Assembly (NCBI RefSeq): GCF_946479715.1
Contig: NZ_CAMLHF010000165.1
Coordinates: forward strand, 1 to 12,474
Source of the DNA: an uncultured Pedobacter sp.
GTDB taxonomy: Bacteria; Bacteroidota; Bacteroidia; Sphingobacteriales; Sphingobacteriaceae
Direction of reading: 5' to 3'
DNA: 12,474 bases
The number at the start of each line of letters is the position of its first letter. Position 1 is the first letter of the stretch. Under the pieces are notes generated by a model. The model saw only the letters and a list, made by a program, of their open reading frames with translations, had not been told where the DNA came from and did not search any database. Position numbers and translations under genes: made by a program. This document shows, one piece after another, positions 1-8,418 of this stretch.

Positions 1-30
1 CAATACTATTAAACTATATTTCTTTTTCAT
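1..30 (-). CDS. Probable SusD-like outer membrane lipoprotein, first ten codons only (partial at left edge)
   Basis: An ATG at 30-28 on the minus strand opens a frame reading MKKKYSLIVL up to the window edge. It lies 10 bp after the susC-like stop codon. The Lys-rich start followed by hydrophobic residues is what a lipoprotein signal peptide looks like, and in Bacteroidota the gene directly after susC is nearly always susD, the surface glycan- or nutrient-binding lipoprotein that lids the SusC barrel. The lipobox cysteine would lie outside the window, so the identity rests on position and ten residues only. Confidence 0.65.
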   Translation of the reverse strand, partial: MKKKYSLIVL

Positions 31-40
31 CTTAGTAATA

Positions 41-3000
41 TTAAAATCCAACATTTATACCGGCAACAAACATTTTTGATGTTGGGTATCCATCTCCACC
101 TTCAGGATCGTACCCTTTGTACTTTGTAATCGTAAAAAGATTTCTACCTGTTACATACACTCTCAGATTGCTCATTTTTGCTTTCTTAACAAATCCTTCA
201 GTGAAGTTATAAGATAACGAAAGTGCCGCCATCCTTAAAAAAGAGGTATTTTGAACCGCGTAATCAGTTTCTCCGACACCATAACGTCCACTGCCGGTGT
301 AGGCTCTTGGAATGTTAGAATTGGTGTTTTCCGGTGTCCAGCGATCAAGCACATCCGTAATTCCAGCATACTCTCCTGAACCATTCAACAAACCTTCGTA
401 TAAACCGCTAATCGCTTTACCTCCGTAGTTGTAGTTAAATACTGCATTTAGCGAAAGGTTTTTGTAAGCAAAATTTGTAGAGAAACCGCCATAAAATTTA
501 GGGTCCTTTTTACCAACCACAATTCTATCGGCATCGTCTATCTTATTATCTCCATTAACATCAACTGGAATAATGTCGCCCGGATGAATCGTACGGCCTC
601 CGTAATCAATATCTTTAATACGCTCAAGATCTGATTGTTGAGCTATCTTTTCGAACTTATAGGTATAGATAGAGTTTAGCGACTGATTTAAAAACAAGTT
701 CCCTTCTCTTTGTATATCTACCCCTGTAAATCCTCCATAATTATAGATCGCGTCAACACTTCCATATAACTTTGTAATCTTATTTTTATAAGAGGATAGG
801 TTTACGCCAAAATCCCATTTGAAATCCTCCTGATCAATAATCTTGGCATTAACGTTAAATTCTATTCCTTTGTTTAACAATGAGCCAACATTATCGATGG
901 TATTTTTAAAACCGGAAGTGGTAGATAAAGTTCTTTCCATTAACAGGTCATCATTATGAATAATGAAATAGTCGGCGCTAAACGTCAATCTATTATTTAA
1001 TACAGTTACGTCAAGACCTAAGTTTAGCTGTTTTTGCTTTTCCCAAACCAGGTTTGGATTTCCTAAACGGCCATCTGAAACGTAGGTTACAGAGTTGTCT
1101 GAGAAAACAGGTCTGTATAGGGAACGATACGCGAAATTAGGGATGTTCTGATTACCCGCAATACCATATCCTGCACGTAATTTTAGTGCATCAACATTTA
1201 TACCCTCAAAGAAACTCTCTTTAGAGATGTCCCAAGCCAAGGCAAGTGAGGGAAATAAGCCCCATTTATTGCCATTACCAAATCTCGAGGAACCATCATA
1301 CCTGCCAGTTAAGGTGGCAAAATATTTATTATCGTAGTTGTAATTAAATCTTGCTACATAGCTGATCAGGGAATTGGTTACGAAATCTGAACCTAATTGA
1401 AATTGTTCTTTTAAGTAGGCGCCTCCAAGATACTTGTAAGAGAAATCATCGGTAGCAAAACCCGAAGCGTCGATCTGATTGTAATTGTAGTTGTTCTGAG
1501 ATAAACCAAAACTCACTAAGCCAGAGAAATTATGTTTTCCGTAAGATTTGTCGTAAGACACAGAATTATCCCACTGCCAGTTCATCCAGCTTTCTTTCTT
1601 TTGTGTTGCTCTTCCGTTATAAGAGTTGCGCAACGACTGACCAAGGTCTTTCGGAATATAGTTAAAGTAATCCTGTGACCTTACGTCGAATGATACGCCT
1701 GTACGAATATTTAAACCTGGTATTGGCGTTGCCACAGCATAATTTGAGGTAAGCAAGCGGTTTTGTTTTCCTTTACCATCTATAGTTAGGCTTCTTATCG
1801 GGTTATAAAGGTCTGTACTCTGAATTCCTTTCCAGCTTAAATAGGTTATTTTATCGTCAATAGGCAACAGAGGATTCGCATTAGCAGCTATGCCGAATAC
1901 CCCACCATCTATGTATGATTCTTCAGTTCTCGAAAAACCAGTATTAGTTCCAATTTTAAACCATGGTTTAATTTTCTGATCGAGGTTGATCTGTCCACCA
2001 TATCGTTTGTAATCTGAAGTTTTTAATAACCCGCCCTGATCAGTATAGTTAAAGCTCACATACATGGAACCATCTTCACCCCCTTTTGAAAACGTAGCGG
2101 TATGATTCTGCTGTACTCCTTTTTTAGTGATCTGATCTAACCAGTTATAAGACTCGCCTCTATTGTAAACAGCCAACTCATCAGCCCCAAATGCAATAGA
2201 GTTCGGCCCAAGTAGCGTATTGATGTATGCTTGCCTATTTGCAGTAGGATTTTCATCCATGTATTTGTTGGCGTAGGCATCTAACCTTAGGTCAACTATT
2301 TGTTGTGCATTTAAATAAGATAAGTTTCTTGTAAATGATTGTACGCCAACCCAGGCACTATATTCAATCTTTCCTTCTCCACTCTTTCCTTTTTTTGTGG
2401 TGATCAAAATCACACCATTGGCACCCCTTGATCCATACAAAGCCGTTGCCGATGCATCTTTTAACACATCAATACTAGCAATGTCATCAGGATTTATGGT
2501 GTTGAACGCTTGTTCTATTACCAAGCCATCTACTACGTAAATAGGATCTGCACCAAATTTAATGGAGTTATTCCCTCTTACTTTTATAGATACACCACCT
2601 CCGGGTCTGGGGTCATTACTCTGTACCAGTACACCGGCAATACGACCTTGCATAGCCTGGTTAACATTGGTTACAGGCAATTCACTAATGGTTTTGTCTG
2701 TTATACCTGCAACCGATCCGGTAAGATCCTTTTTTCTGATGGTTACACCTACTACAGTTACCTCTTCCAGATTGTTGTTCTCTGGAACAAGAGATATATT
2801 CATGGTGGCCGAAGCAGGAAGTTCCTGAGTTATATAGCCTACAGAGGTAAAAACAATTGTTGAGTTTGCCGTGGTGCTTAACGTAAACTTACCGTCTTTA
2901 TCGGTTGATATACCGGTGCCCGTGCCCTTGACCTTCACTGAAACACCTGGAATGGGTAATTTGTCGTCCTTTCCGGTTACCCGGCCTGCGACATTAATTG

Positions 3001-3094
3001 AATTCTGAGCGAAAACTGTAAAACTACACTGTAAAATGAGAAATATGAGTAAAGCATACCATCTTACAGATCCTTTAATCGTAAAGAAAGACAT
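41..3094 (-). CDS. SusC/RagA-family TonB-linked outer membrane transporter
   Basis: This 1017-residue protein is an outer membrane importer that, with a SusD-type lipoprotein, takes up oligosaccharides or other large nutrients using TonB/ExbBD energy. Visible parts: signal peptide 1-29 (hydrophobic 14-28, cleavage expected after VFA), carboxypeptidase-regulatory-like beta-sandwich about 33-105, a TonB-box-like stretch EEVTVVGV at 110-117, the plug domain about 118-235 ending in the SusC signature DASATALYGSRGANGV (213-228), then a beta-barrel to the C-terminus, which ends in the expected aromatic residue (GINVGF). Length is normal for SusC proteins (about 950-1100). The start at 3094 is chosen because it gives a complete signal peptide. 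The next gene, 10 bp on, looks like susD, and a divergent AraC-type regulator probably controls the pair. No carbohydrate-active enzyme is in view, so the substrate is unknown. Confidence 0.95.
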   Translation of the reverse strand: MSFFTIKGSVRWYALLIFLILQCSFTVFAQNSINVAGRVTGKDDKLPIPGVSVKVKGTGTGISTDKDGKFTLSTTANSTIVFTSVGYITQELPASATMNISLVPENNNLEEVTVVGVTIRKKDLTGSVAGITDKTISELPVTNVNQAMQGRIAGVLVQSNDPRPGGGVSIKVRGNNSIKFGADPIYVVDGLVIEQAFNTINPDDIASIDVLKDASATALYGSRGANGVILITTKKGKSGEGKIEYSAWVGVQSFTRNLSYLNAQQIVDLRLDAYANKYMDENPTANRQAYINTLLGPNSIAFGADELAVYNRGESYNWLDQITKKGVQQNHTATFSKGGEDGSMYVSFNYTDQGGLLKTSDYKRYGGQINLDQKIKPWFKIGTNTGFSRTEESYIDGGVFGIAANANPLLPIDDKITYLSWKGIQSTDLYNPIRSLTIDGKGKQNRLLTSNYAVATPIPGLNIRTGVSFDVRSQDYFNYIPKDLGQSLRNSYNGRATQKKESWMNWQWDNSVSYDKSYGKHNFSGLVSFGLSQNNYNYNQIDASGFATDDFSYKYLGGAYLKEQFQLGSDFVTNSLISYVARFNYNYDNKYFATLTGRYDGSSRFGNGNKWGLFPSLALAWDISKESFFEGINVDALKLRAGYGIAGNQNIPNFAYRSLYRPVFSDNSVTYVSDGRLGNPNLVWEKQKQLNLGLDVTVLNNRLTFSADYFIIHNDDLLMERTLSTTSGFKNTIDNVGSLLNKGIEFNVNAKIIDQEDFKWDFGVNLSSYKNKITKLYGSVDAIYNYGGFTGVDIQREGNLFLNQSLNSIYTYKFEKIAQQSDLERIKDIDYGGRTIHPGDIIPVDVNGDNKIDDADRIVVGKKDPKFYGGFSTNFAYKNLSLNAVFNYNYGGKAISGLYEGLLNGSGEYAGITDVLDRWTPENTNSNIPRAYTGSGRYGVGETDYAVQNTSFLRMAALSLSYNFTEGFVKKAKMSNLRVYVTGRNLFTITKYKGYDPEGGDGYPTSKMFVAGINVGF

Positions 3095-3100
3095 AGTGAA

Positions 3101-3130
3101 TAATATTTGGTTAATCCCGTTTAATATTTG
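3101..3130. repeat. Direct repeat TAATATTTG with 21-bp period in the susC leader
   Basis: TAATATTTG occurs at 3101-3109 and again at 3122-3130, exactly 21 bp apart (two helical turns). Each copy is followed by TTA, directly in the second and after one extra G in the first. It lies downstream of the predicted susC start of transcription, so it may be a repressor or second regulator site, or a chance AT-rich match. The identity is seen; the function is not known. Confidence 0.4.
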
Positions 3131-3136
3131 TTAGGA

Positions 3137-3166
3137 TAAACTTACGGGGAAATTAGAAGCCAGAAA
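3137..3166 (-). promoter_or_regulatory. Predicted promoter of the susC-like gene
   Basis: On the minus strand a -7 element TAAGTTTA (3144-3137) matches 5 of 6 fixed positions of the Bacteroidota consensus TAnnTTTG. Eighteen bases upstream is TTTC (3166-3163), a 3-of-4 match to the -33 TTTG. Transcription would start near 3130, leaving a leader of roughly 36 nt before the ATG at 3094. The weak -33 box fits a promoter that needs an activator. Confidence 0.45.
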
Positions 3167-3192
3167 TGGACTAACTAAGACAAATAATGGAC
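3165..3192. promoter_or_regulatory. Candidate AraC-type operator: AATGGAC direct repeat, 21-bp period
   Basis: AATGGAC is at 3165-3171 and again at 3186-3192, start to start exactly 21 bp. In the aligned 15-bp windows starting at 3162 and 3183, 10 positions agree. AraC-family proteins have two helix-turn-helix units per monomer and classically bind direct-repeat half-sites about 21 bp apart, with the promoter-proximal one abutting the -35 region. Here the proximal copy overlaps the predicted -33 box of susC (3166-3163). The divergent AraC-type protein is the natural candidate to bind it; this is inference. Confidence 0.55.
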
Positions 3193-3260
3193 AATATTAT
3201 CATAACTGAAGTGTTACAAACTGTAAAATAAGTTACATTTATTATACCTTAGCGTTTAAT

Positions 3261-4148
3261 ATGACAGAGGAAAAAAAGAAAATCAAAGAGGGATTTTTGG
3301 GACAAAAAATGATTGTCCTTACGCCTAATATTAGGAAAAGCATTAAGAACAATCCTTTAATCAATTCTTTTTACCTTACGGCAATAGGCTACTATCCCCA
3401 TGCCTTGGGGCATGATCGTGAGCGGAAAACAGGTTCTGCAGAATTTATTTTACTTTACTGCATTGATGGAGAAGGTACTGTTGAATTGGATAATAAGGTT
3501 TATGTTTTAAGAGCAAATACATTTTTTATCATCCCTAAAAATGTACCCCATAGATATTTTAGCTCCTTGAAAAACCCATGGAGCATATACTGGATGCATT
3601 TTAGTGGTGTTAATTCAAGGATGATTTATGAGCGTTCTCTTGTTGAGGGACAACACGAGGTACATTCAATTCCTTTTGAGCAAGACAGAATAGATGTTTT
3701 TAACCAAATATATACCATGCTCGAGGAAAGTTTTGGTACAAAGGAAATGGAGATCATGAACTTCAGACTACTCTATCTTGTAACCTCCTTGATTTATTAT
3801 AAGGAGATAAATCCTTCTGTTTATAATAAGGATGCTGTAAGCAGTTCCATTACATATATGAAAGAGAATCTTGATAAAAAACTTTCAGTAAACCAACTTG
3901 CCGACCAACAGAAGATATCTCTATCACACTATTTAAGGATATTTAAGCAAAAAACAGGCATTTCACCGATTGCCTATTACAATCAGCTCAAAATACAGCA
4001 CTCTTGCCAGTACCTTTACTTTACCGACAAAAGCATTAAAGAAATCTGTTCGGTACTGGGTATTGATGATCAATACTATTTTTCACGATTATTTAGCAAG
4101 CTTATTGGTACATCTCCTTCAGAATATAGAAAGAAACATAAAAAATAG
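3261..4148 (+). CDS. AraC-family transcriptional regulator
   Basis: This 295-residue cytoplasmic DNA-binding regulator has an N-terminal cupin-type ligand-binding domain (about 40-150; core pieces GEGTVELDNK at 70-79, IPKNVPHRY at 91-99 and WSIYWMHFSG at 107-116) and a C-terminal AraC/XylS domain with two helix-turn-helix units (about 207-232 and 257-281). The second unit carries the family signature ending in YYFSRLFSKLIGTSPSEYR (272-290). Length is typical. The ATG at 3261 keeps the GFLGQ segment (11-15) that I recall as part of the conserved start of this subgroup; a later Met at residue 17 would cut it off. The gene is divergent from the susC-like gene and probably activates it in response to a sugar or a breakdown product. 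It meets the next gene tail to tail with only 2 bp between stop codons, so no separate terminator fits between them. Confidence 0.93.
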   Translation: MTEEKKKIKEGFLGQKMIVLTPNIRKSIKNNPLINSFYLTAIGYYPHALGHDRERKTGSAEFILLYCIDGEGTVELDNKVYVLRANTFFIIPKNVPHRYFSSLKNPWSIYWMHFSGVNSRMIYERSLVEGQHEVHSIPFEQDRIDVFNQIYTMLEESFGTKEMEIMNFRLLYLVTSLIYYKEINPSVYNKDAVSSSITYMKENLDKKLSVNQLADQQKISLSHYLRIFKQKTGISPIAYYNQLKIQHSCQYLYFTDKSIKEICSVLGIDDQYYFSRLFSKLIGTSPSEYRKKHKK

Positions 4149-4150
4149 TT

Positions 4151-6607
4151 TTAGTTCTTCACCCTGTTCTTTTCGCTTTCTGCTCCTGATTCACCATGTT
4201 TAGCTGGTGTGCTAAAGGCTTTTCCAAAACGATAATTAAAGGAGAGAACTGCTGTTCTTGAATCACCTTTGTTAGTCCAGTTCGCTTCTGTTTGTGCAAG
4301 ATTATTAATAACTCCCCTATTAATTCTACTGTAAAATAAATCATTGATGGCTAGCTTTAACGTAGTGCCAGGCGACAATTTCTTTTGAATGGCTGTACTG
4401 GCCTGCCATATACTTTTCAGTTCAAACTGAACATCTATGATCCGGTTTCTATAGTTACCATTTAATTCGGCATCCCAACCACTTCCCAGGGCAAATTTTG
4501 CATTTGCACTTGTAAAATAGAAAGTGCCACTGGTATTTAGTTTTCCGGTATAGAAATCGCTTATTGTGGTGATATTAGTAAGCTCTTCATAAACATCAAT
4601 ACTAAGCCATTTTGCCACATCAAATGTCCCGTTAAATGAAATGCTTTTAACCCTTTTTTTTCCAATATTACCGGGTCTGCTGTAGTAAGTACCGTTTAAT
4701 ATCTCTATAGTTTCATTAACTTCATCCCTGGATTTTGAATAGCTTATGGTAGTGGTATACTTGTTTTTATAGGTATGGGACAATTCTATCGATTGAGTAT
4801 ATGACGGTCTTAAAAATGGATTTCCAACATAAAAGGTAAATTTGTCCAATGGAGAAATAAAAGGATTTAAATCCTGGTAATATGGACGATCAATTCTCCT
4901 TCCGTAATTAAGGCCAATTTGATTGTTAGCAGCTGTATCCAATTTATACAATACATAAACAGTAGGAAAAAGCCCCGTATAATTTCTTTTAAATGCTGAA
5001 TCAGGCTTCATTGCGTTACCTAGTTGATGACCATCAGAGATGGTATTCTCGAGCCTTAGCCCAAGTTGTATAGAGAATTTTTTCATTTCTCTGTTTAAGT
5101 TCAGGTATGCAGCGCTGATATGCTCTTTGTATATGAAATGGTTGCTCTTGTCAAAATCCGGTTTAGTAATTTCATTTATTGTATAGGCATAATCTGCGGT
5201 ATTATCGGTTTTAGTATAGCTGGTCTTTAATCCGGATGCCAGCTTCCAATCAGACTTTAAGGGCAACGAATAATCAGTTTTCACCGAATAGATATCAATA
5301 TTTCCCGGAAGGTATCCTGTTAGGATATCTTCTGATTTTAATGATCCGTTCGCAAAAAAGCTTGAATTATAATAAGTTTGATCGGTTTTGTTCCTGTAAG
5401 CCAGATAATCAGCATCGGCTGTAATTCCATGTCCTTTTTTATCAAATTGATGTCGGTAGTTTAAATTAACACCGCCATTACTAAAATCAATTACATCAAT
5501 ATTTTTAGCCTTAATTACGGAATCGAGTTGTTGTAGTGAATTCAACAGATTACTTGAATTATTATTTATCTGTGTAGACGCTCTCGACATTCCGCTAAAA
5601 AGGATACCCCATGTAGTATTGTCAGACTGATAATAATCAGCTCCCGCTTTCGCATTTAAAGAATTTCCATGTCTGTCAAAATAACTGTTCTGGTTGAAAT
5701 ACGATTTTGGACTGTTGTCAGCATTTTTATAGGTGCGGTTGATATCAAGATCCGAAAAGCCGGTATTATAGTTATAGCTGAAATTTAAAAAGTAATTAAA
5801 CTTATTGTTCCTTAAGTTGAAGTTCAGACTATTTAGTGTTCTTGTTTTTTGGCCTTGATTAAGGCTTAAGTTAAAACCACCATTAAAGCCTTTAAGGCTT
5901 CCCTTTTTGGTTTTTATATTAATTACCCCGGCGTTACCAGCTGCATCATACTTAGCAGGAGGATTTGTCATGATCTCTATTTGTTCTAATGATGAGGATG
6001 GCAGCGATTTCAAGTAGTTTTCCAAATCCGCACCAGATAGGTATGTTGGTTTATCGTCAATGAGTACCAACACCCCCTGCTTGCCTTTTAGGCTTATTAC
6101 GCCATTCTGGTCAACCTGCACACCTGGTGATTTTTCCAGAACTTCTAATGCAGTAGAACCGGTATTAGATATCAGGGCGTCTACATTCACAACCACCCGA
6201 TCAATCTTACGTTCAATAAAGGATTTTTTACCTGTAATATTTACCTGATTAAGGCTATTACTGGAAGGAATAAGTTTAATATCAGGGATAAAAAAACTAC
6301 GCTGTGTTGTGTTTAAAGTGATTACTTCACTCTTATAGCTTGTATAACCCATGGCGGAAACTTTTATTTGATAGTCTCCTGCATTTAACTGATTGAAACT
6401 GAATTTACCATCGCCTTCTGTAAAGGTTGATTTAAGTACAACTGAATCTTTAGCATTAAGCAAAGCAACTGTGGCCAGATCAAAGGCTTTATTTTCTGCA
6501 TTCCTTATCTGTCCGGAAATACTTGCCTCAGTCTGTTGGGCGAAGGAAACAATTGGGGCAATACAAATCCCTATGGCTAAAATAGCCAATATCTTTTTTG
6601 TCATCAT
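4151..6607 (-). CDS. Outer membrane beta-barrel receptor (TonB-dependent-receptor-like, carboxypeptidase-regulatory N-domain)
   Basis: This 818-residue protein has a signal peptide 1-23 (cleavage after SFA), a carboxypeptidase-regulatory-like domain about 27-112 (GDGKFSFNQLNAGDYQIKVS at 66-85), a plug-like domain about 125-236 (EVLEKSPGVQVDQNG at 155-169, NPPAKYDAAGNAGVINIKTK at 215-234) and a long barrel to about residue 795. This is the outer membrane beta-barrel family common in Bacteroidota; members look like TonB receptors but are shorter than SusC and lack a SusD partner. The barrel ends in NYRFGK and is followed by a polar tail ending EKNRVKN, a tail type I recall from this family. The start could be either of two adjacent ATGs (6607 or 6604). 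It lies 49 bp after the M56 protease gene and is probably the third gene of the blaI operon. Ligand unknown: peptide, siderophore or envelope-stress-related are all possible. Confidence 0.88.
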   Translation of the reverse strand: MMTKKILAILAIGICIAPIVSFAQQTEASISGQIRNAENKAFDLATVALLNAKDSVVLKSTFTEGDGKFSFNQLNAGDYQIKVSAMGYTSYKSEVITLNTTQRSFFIPDIKLIPSSNSLNQVNITGKKSFIERKIDRVVVNVDALISNTGSTALEVLEKSPGVQVDQNGVISLKGKQGVLVLIDDKPTYLSGADLENYLKSLPSSSLEQIEIMTNPPAKYDAAGNAGVINIKTKKGSLKGFNGGFNLSLNQGQKTRTLNSLNFNLRNNKFNYFLNFSYNYNTGFSDLDINRTYKNADNSPKSYFNQNSYFDRHGNSLNAKAGADYYQSDNTTWGILFSGMSRASTQINNNSSNLLNSLQQLDSVIKAKNIDVIDFSNGGVNLNYRHQFDKKGHGITADADYLAYRNKTDQTYYNSSFFANGSLKSEDILTGYLPGNIDIYSVKTDYSLPLKSDWKLASGLKTSYTKTDNTADYAYTINEITKPDFDKSNHFIYKEHISAAYLNLNREMKKFSIQLGLRLENTISDGHQLGNAMKPDSAFKRNYTGLFPTVYVLYKLDTAANNQIGLNYGRRIDRPYYQDLNPFISPLDKFTFYVGNPFLRPSYTQSIELSHTYKNKYTTTISYSKSRDEVNETIEILNGTYYSRPGNIGKKRVKSISFNGTFDVAKWLSIDVYEELTNITTISDFYTGKLNTSGTFYFTSANAKFALGSGWDAELNGNYRNRIIDVQFELKSIWQASTAIQKKLSPGTTLKLAINDLFYSRINRGVINNLAQTEANWTNKGDSRTAVLSFNYRFGKAFSTPAKHGESGAESEKNRVKN

Positions 6608-6656
6608 CGAAAATTAATTTTTAAAATCCGGGCATGGCAAGCCCTTGTCGCTATTT

Positions 6657-8387
6657 TTAATCCGTGCTTACTGTTGTAGTAATTGTTCCTTTACGATTTT
6701 TAAGATACTTTTTCATGTACTTCTGGTGAACGGCATCTGATTGTTTCCTGCCATTAATAACCAATTCATCCGCATCCAGCTTGTATTTAAAGTTATTTGT
6801 TGGTTGCAATAAACCATCGTTTTGCAATTCCTTAGTCATGTCTTTTGGTTCTGCCGGATCCTGAATCACTACTCCTTCGCTCACCCTTACTTTTGGAGCT
6901 ACCGGCTTGGCAGGCAAATATGGTTTTCTATATACAGGAGCTATTGGGGCTACTGGTACAGGGGGAACCGGATAATGTTCTGGATCTGCCGCGTATTTTG
7001 CCGCCTCGTCTGCATATTTTGCTGCATCCTTTTTATACTGCTGGCTTGCTGCAGCGTATTTTTTGGCCTCTTTTTGATACCGGGCAGCATCAAAAATCTC
7101 GTTGCTTAGGTCTTTCTGTCTTGCTATGTCATGAGCTGTTTTTGCCTTTTCGGCTTCTTCTCTTTTTTGTTCGGCAGCAACCCTCGCTCTTTCTCTTGTC
7201 TGTTCTGCAGTTTTAGCATAATTTGCGTTCTTGTGTTTAACTGCAGACGTCTTTTTAGCGATACGATTCGTTGTGTTATGCTTTTTAGTTGTATCCTGAT
7301 ATGGCTTTATATTAATCACTTCACGAACCGGACTTTTATCGGCTGCAACAGTTTTTGTACTTCTGGTAAAAGCTGCTGTAAAAACCAACGTTGATATTAA
7401 CGTAATGGTCAGAATAATCTTCTCCATTTTATTCAGCGAAGAACTTTTGTTGAATACCATCCTGCTCACACGCTCCAAAAGTTGATTCTTTCTGCCGGTA
7501 AGTGCCATAACATATTGGTTTGATTGAAATTCCTGACAAGAAACAAGCGCTTGAATATAGTCTTGCTTGTTTAAAGTACAAGTTAATGCAAGATCATCGC
7601 AGCAGTTTTCTCTTTCTTCTTTGATCAATTTAGACAGCCAAAGCACAGCGGGATTAAAAAAGAATATGATCTCAATCAAGCTTTGAAGTATGTTTACCAG
7701 GTAATCACTACGCTTAATATGCGCTAGTTCATGACTGATTATCGCTTCAACTTCAGCGGTCGACAGCCCATTTAACAAGCCAAGTGGAATTAATATCACC
7801 GGCTTCAGGTGTCCTGCAACAACAGGTACTTTCGTAATTCCAGATTGTAGAATCTGAATATTTTTTGGAATGTTCAATTTAATTGAAAGTTCAGTTACCT
7901 TATGCTCCCAGAAATTACCTGCTGAATAGATTTGGGTATTTTTTAGATAGTAAATTGCATGCATTCCCATCATGAGCTGGATGCATTTAATGCAGATGAT
8001 CAAAAACCAAATCAATACTATTTGAACGGAATAAGATGTCCATATATTCATCAAAGACCCAATTCCATCAATAAATCCAGAACTTCCCTGAGTCAAAGAT
8101 TGAGAATTGATTGCAGTAGCGGCTTCTTTACTTATTTGAGGCGAGAAAAGTGTCGCTCCGCCTGACTTAGCTAAGCTTTGATGGATACTCCCTGAGTTTA
8201 ATGTATCATAAAATACCAGACTCATGATGATCACAAACAAAAACAAAACAGCAGTAAGTAAATTATACCTTATTGCAGCGCTGCTTTTTTTTGTGGTAAC
8301 TATAATCAGACTTGTTAATAAAGCAAGGATCATCCCTATCCATAATGAATGGAAAAAAGTGATACATAAAGCATATTGAAATTCCAT
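6657..8387 (-). CDS. BlaR1-type M56 membrane metallopeptidase with non-penicillin-binding C-terminal arm
   Basis: This 576-residue integral inner membrane zinc protease probably cleaves, or leads to cleavage of, the BlaI-type repressor encoded just upstream. Predicted membrane helices: about 8-30, 42-60, 117-138 and 322-341. The M56 zinc motif HELAH is at 219-223, with the downstream acidic stretch EERENCCDDLA at 257-267, and PVVAGHLKPVILIP (188-201) is the usual segment before it. In BlaR1 the part after the last helix is a penicillin-binding sensor. Here residues 342-576 instead form a basic linker, an Ala/Lys/Glu-rich probably helical segment (about 385-468, with KYA repeats), a proline-rich run (about 472-500) and a tail with LVINGRKQS (542-550). 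No SxxK-type penicillin-binding core is evident. The gene follows blaI after 31 bp. The signal it senses is unknown. Confidence 0.9.
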   Translation of the reverse strand: MEFQYALCITFFHSLWIGMILALLTSLIIVTTKKSSAAIRYNLLTAVLFLFVIIMSLVFYDTLNSGSIHQSLAKSGGATLFSPQISKEAATAINSQSLTQGSSGFIDGIGSLMNIWTSYSVQIVLIWFLIICIKCIQLMMGMHAIYYLKNTQIYSAGNFWEHKVTELSIKLNIPKNIQILQSGITKVPVVAGHLKPVILIPLGLLNGLSTAEVEAIISHELAHIKRSDYLVNILQSLIEIIFFFNPAVLWLSKLIKEERENCCDDLALTCTLNKQDYIQALVSCQEFQSNQYVMALTGRKNQLLERVSRMVFNKSSSLNKMEKIILTITLISTLVFTAAFTRSTKTVAADKSPVREVINIKPYQDTTKKHNTTNRIAKKTSAVKHKNANYAKTAEQTRERARVAAEQKREEAEKAKTAHDIARQKDLSNEIFDAARYQKEAKKYAAASQQYKKDAAKYADEAAKYAADPEHYPVPPVPVAPIAPVYRKPYLPAKPVAPKVRVSEGVVIQDPAEPKDMTKELQNDGLLQPTNNFKYKLDADELVINGRKQSDAVHQKYMKKYLKNRKGTITTTVSTD

Positions 8388-8418
8388 AATTGTGGTTCTT
8401 AAATTATTCGAATTTTTA

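Larger units (their letters stand above)
3095..3260. promoter_or_regulatory. Divergent intergenic region between susC-like and araC-like genes
   Basis: This 166-bp AT-rich spacer must hold the promoters of both divergent genes. It contains two separate direct repeats with a 21-bp period (listed separately) and a recognisable Bacteroidota-type promoter for the susC side. For the araC side only a weak -7 candidate, TACCTTAG at 3245-3252 (5 of 6 matches to TAnnTTTG), is visible, without a good -33 partner. No Shine-Dalgarno sequence precedes either start, as is usual in this phylum. Confidence 0.7.

Noticed and set aside
2510..2863. Plus-strand open frames opposite the susC plug domain
   Set aside because: The minus-strand frame encodes the conserved SusC plug and signature; the antisense products have no recognisable features.
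41..4148. Naming a substrate for the SusC/AraC locus
   Set aside because: No glycoside hydrolase, peptidase or sugar kinase is visible in the window; any substrate would be a guess.
6610..6621. Palindrome AAAATTAATTTT just upstream of the outer membrane receptor gene
   Set aside because: Perfect but made only of A and T in an AT-rich gap, with no promoter boxes around it; likely chance. It does not resemble the CG-centred palindrome at the blaI promoter.
6630..6645. Short inverted repeat GGGC/GCCC between the M56 and receptor genes
   Set aside because: A 4-bp stem with a 7-nt loop and no adjoining T-tract is too weak to call a terminator.
6845..7216. Plus-strand open frames (about 95 and 123 codons) opposite the C-terminal arm of the M56 gene
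   Set aside because: They mirror the low-complexity Ala/Lys/Pro codons of the real gene, have no recognisable domain and no promoter; the repetitive coding strand produces long antisense frames by composition.
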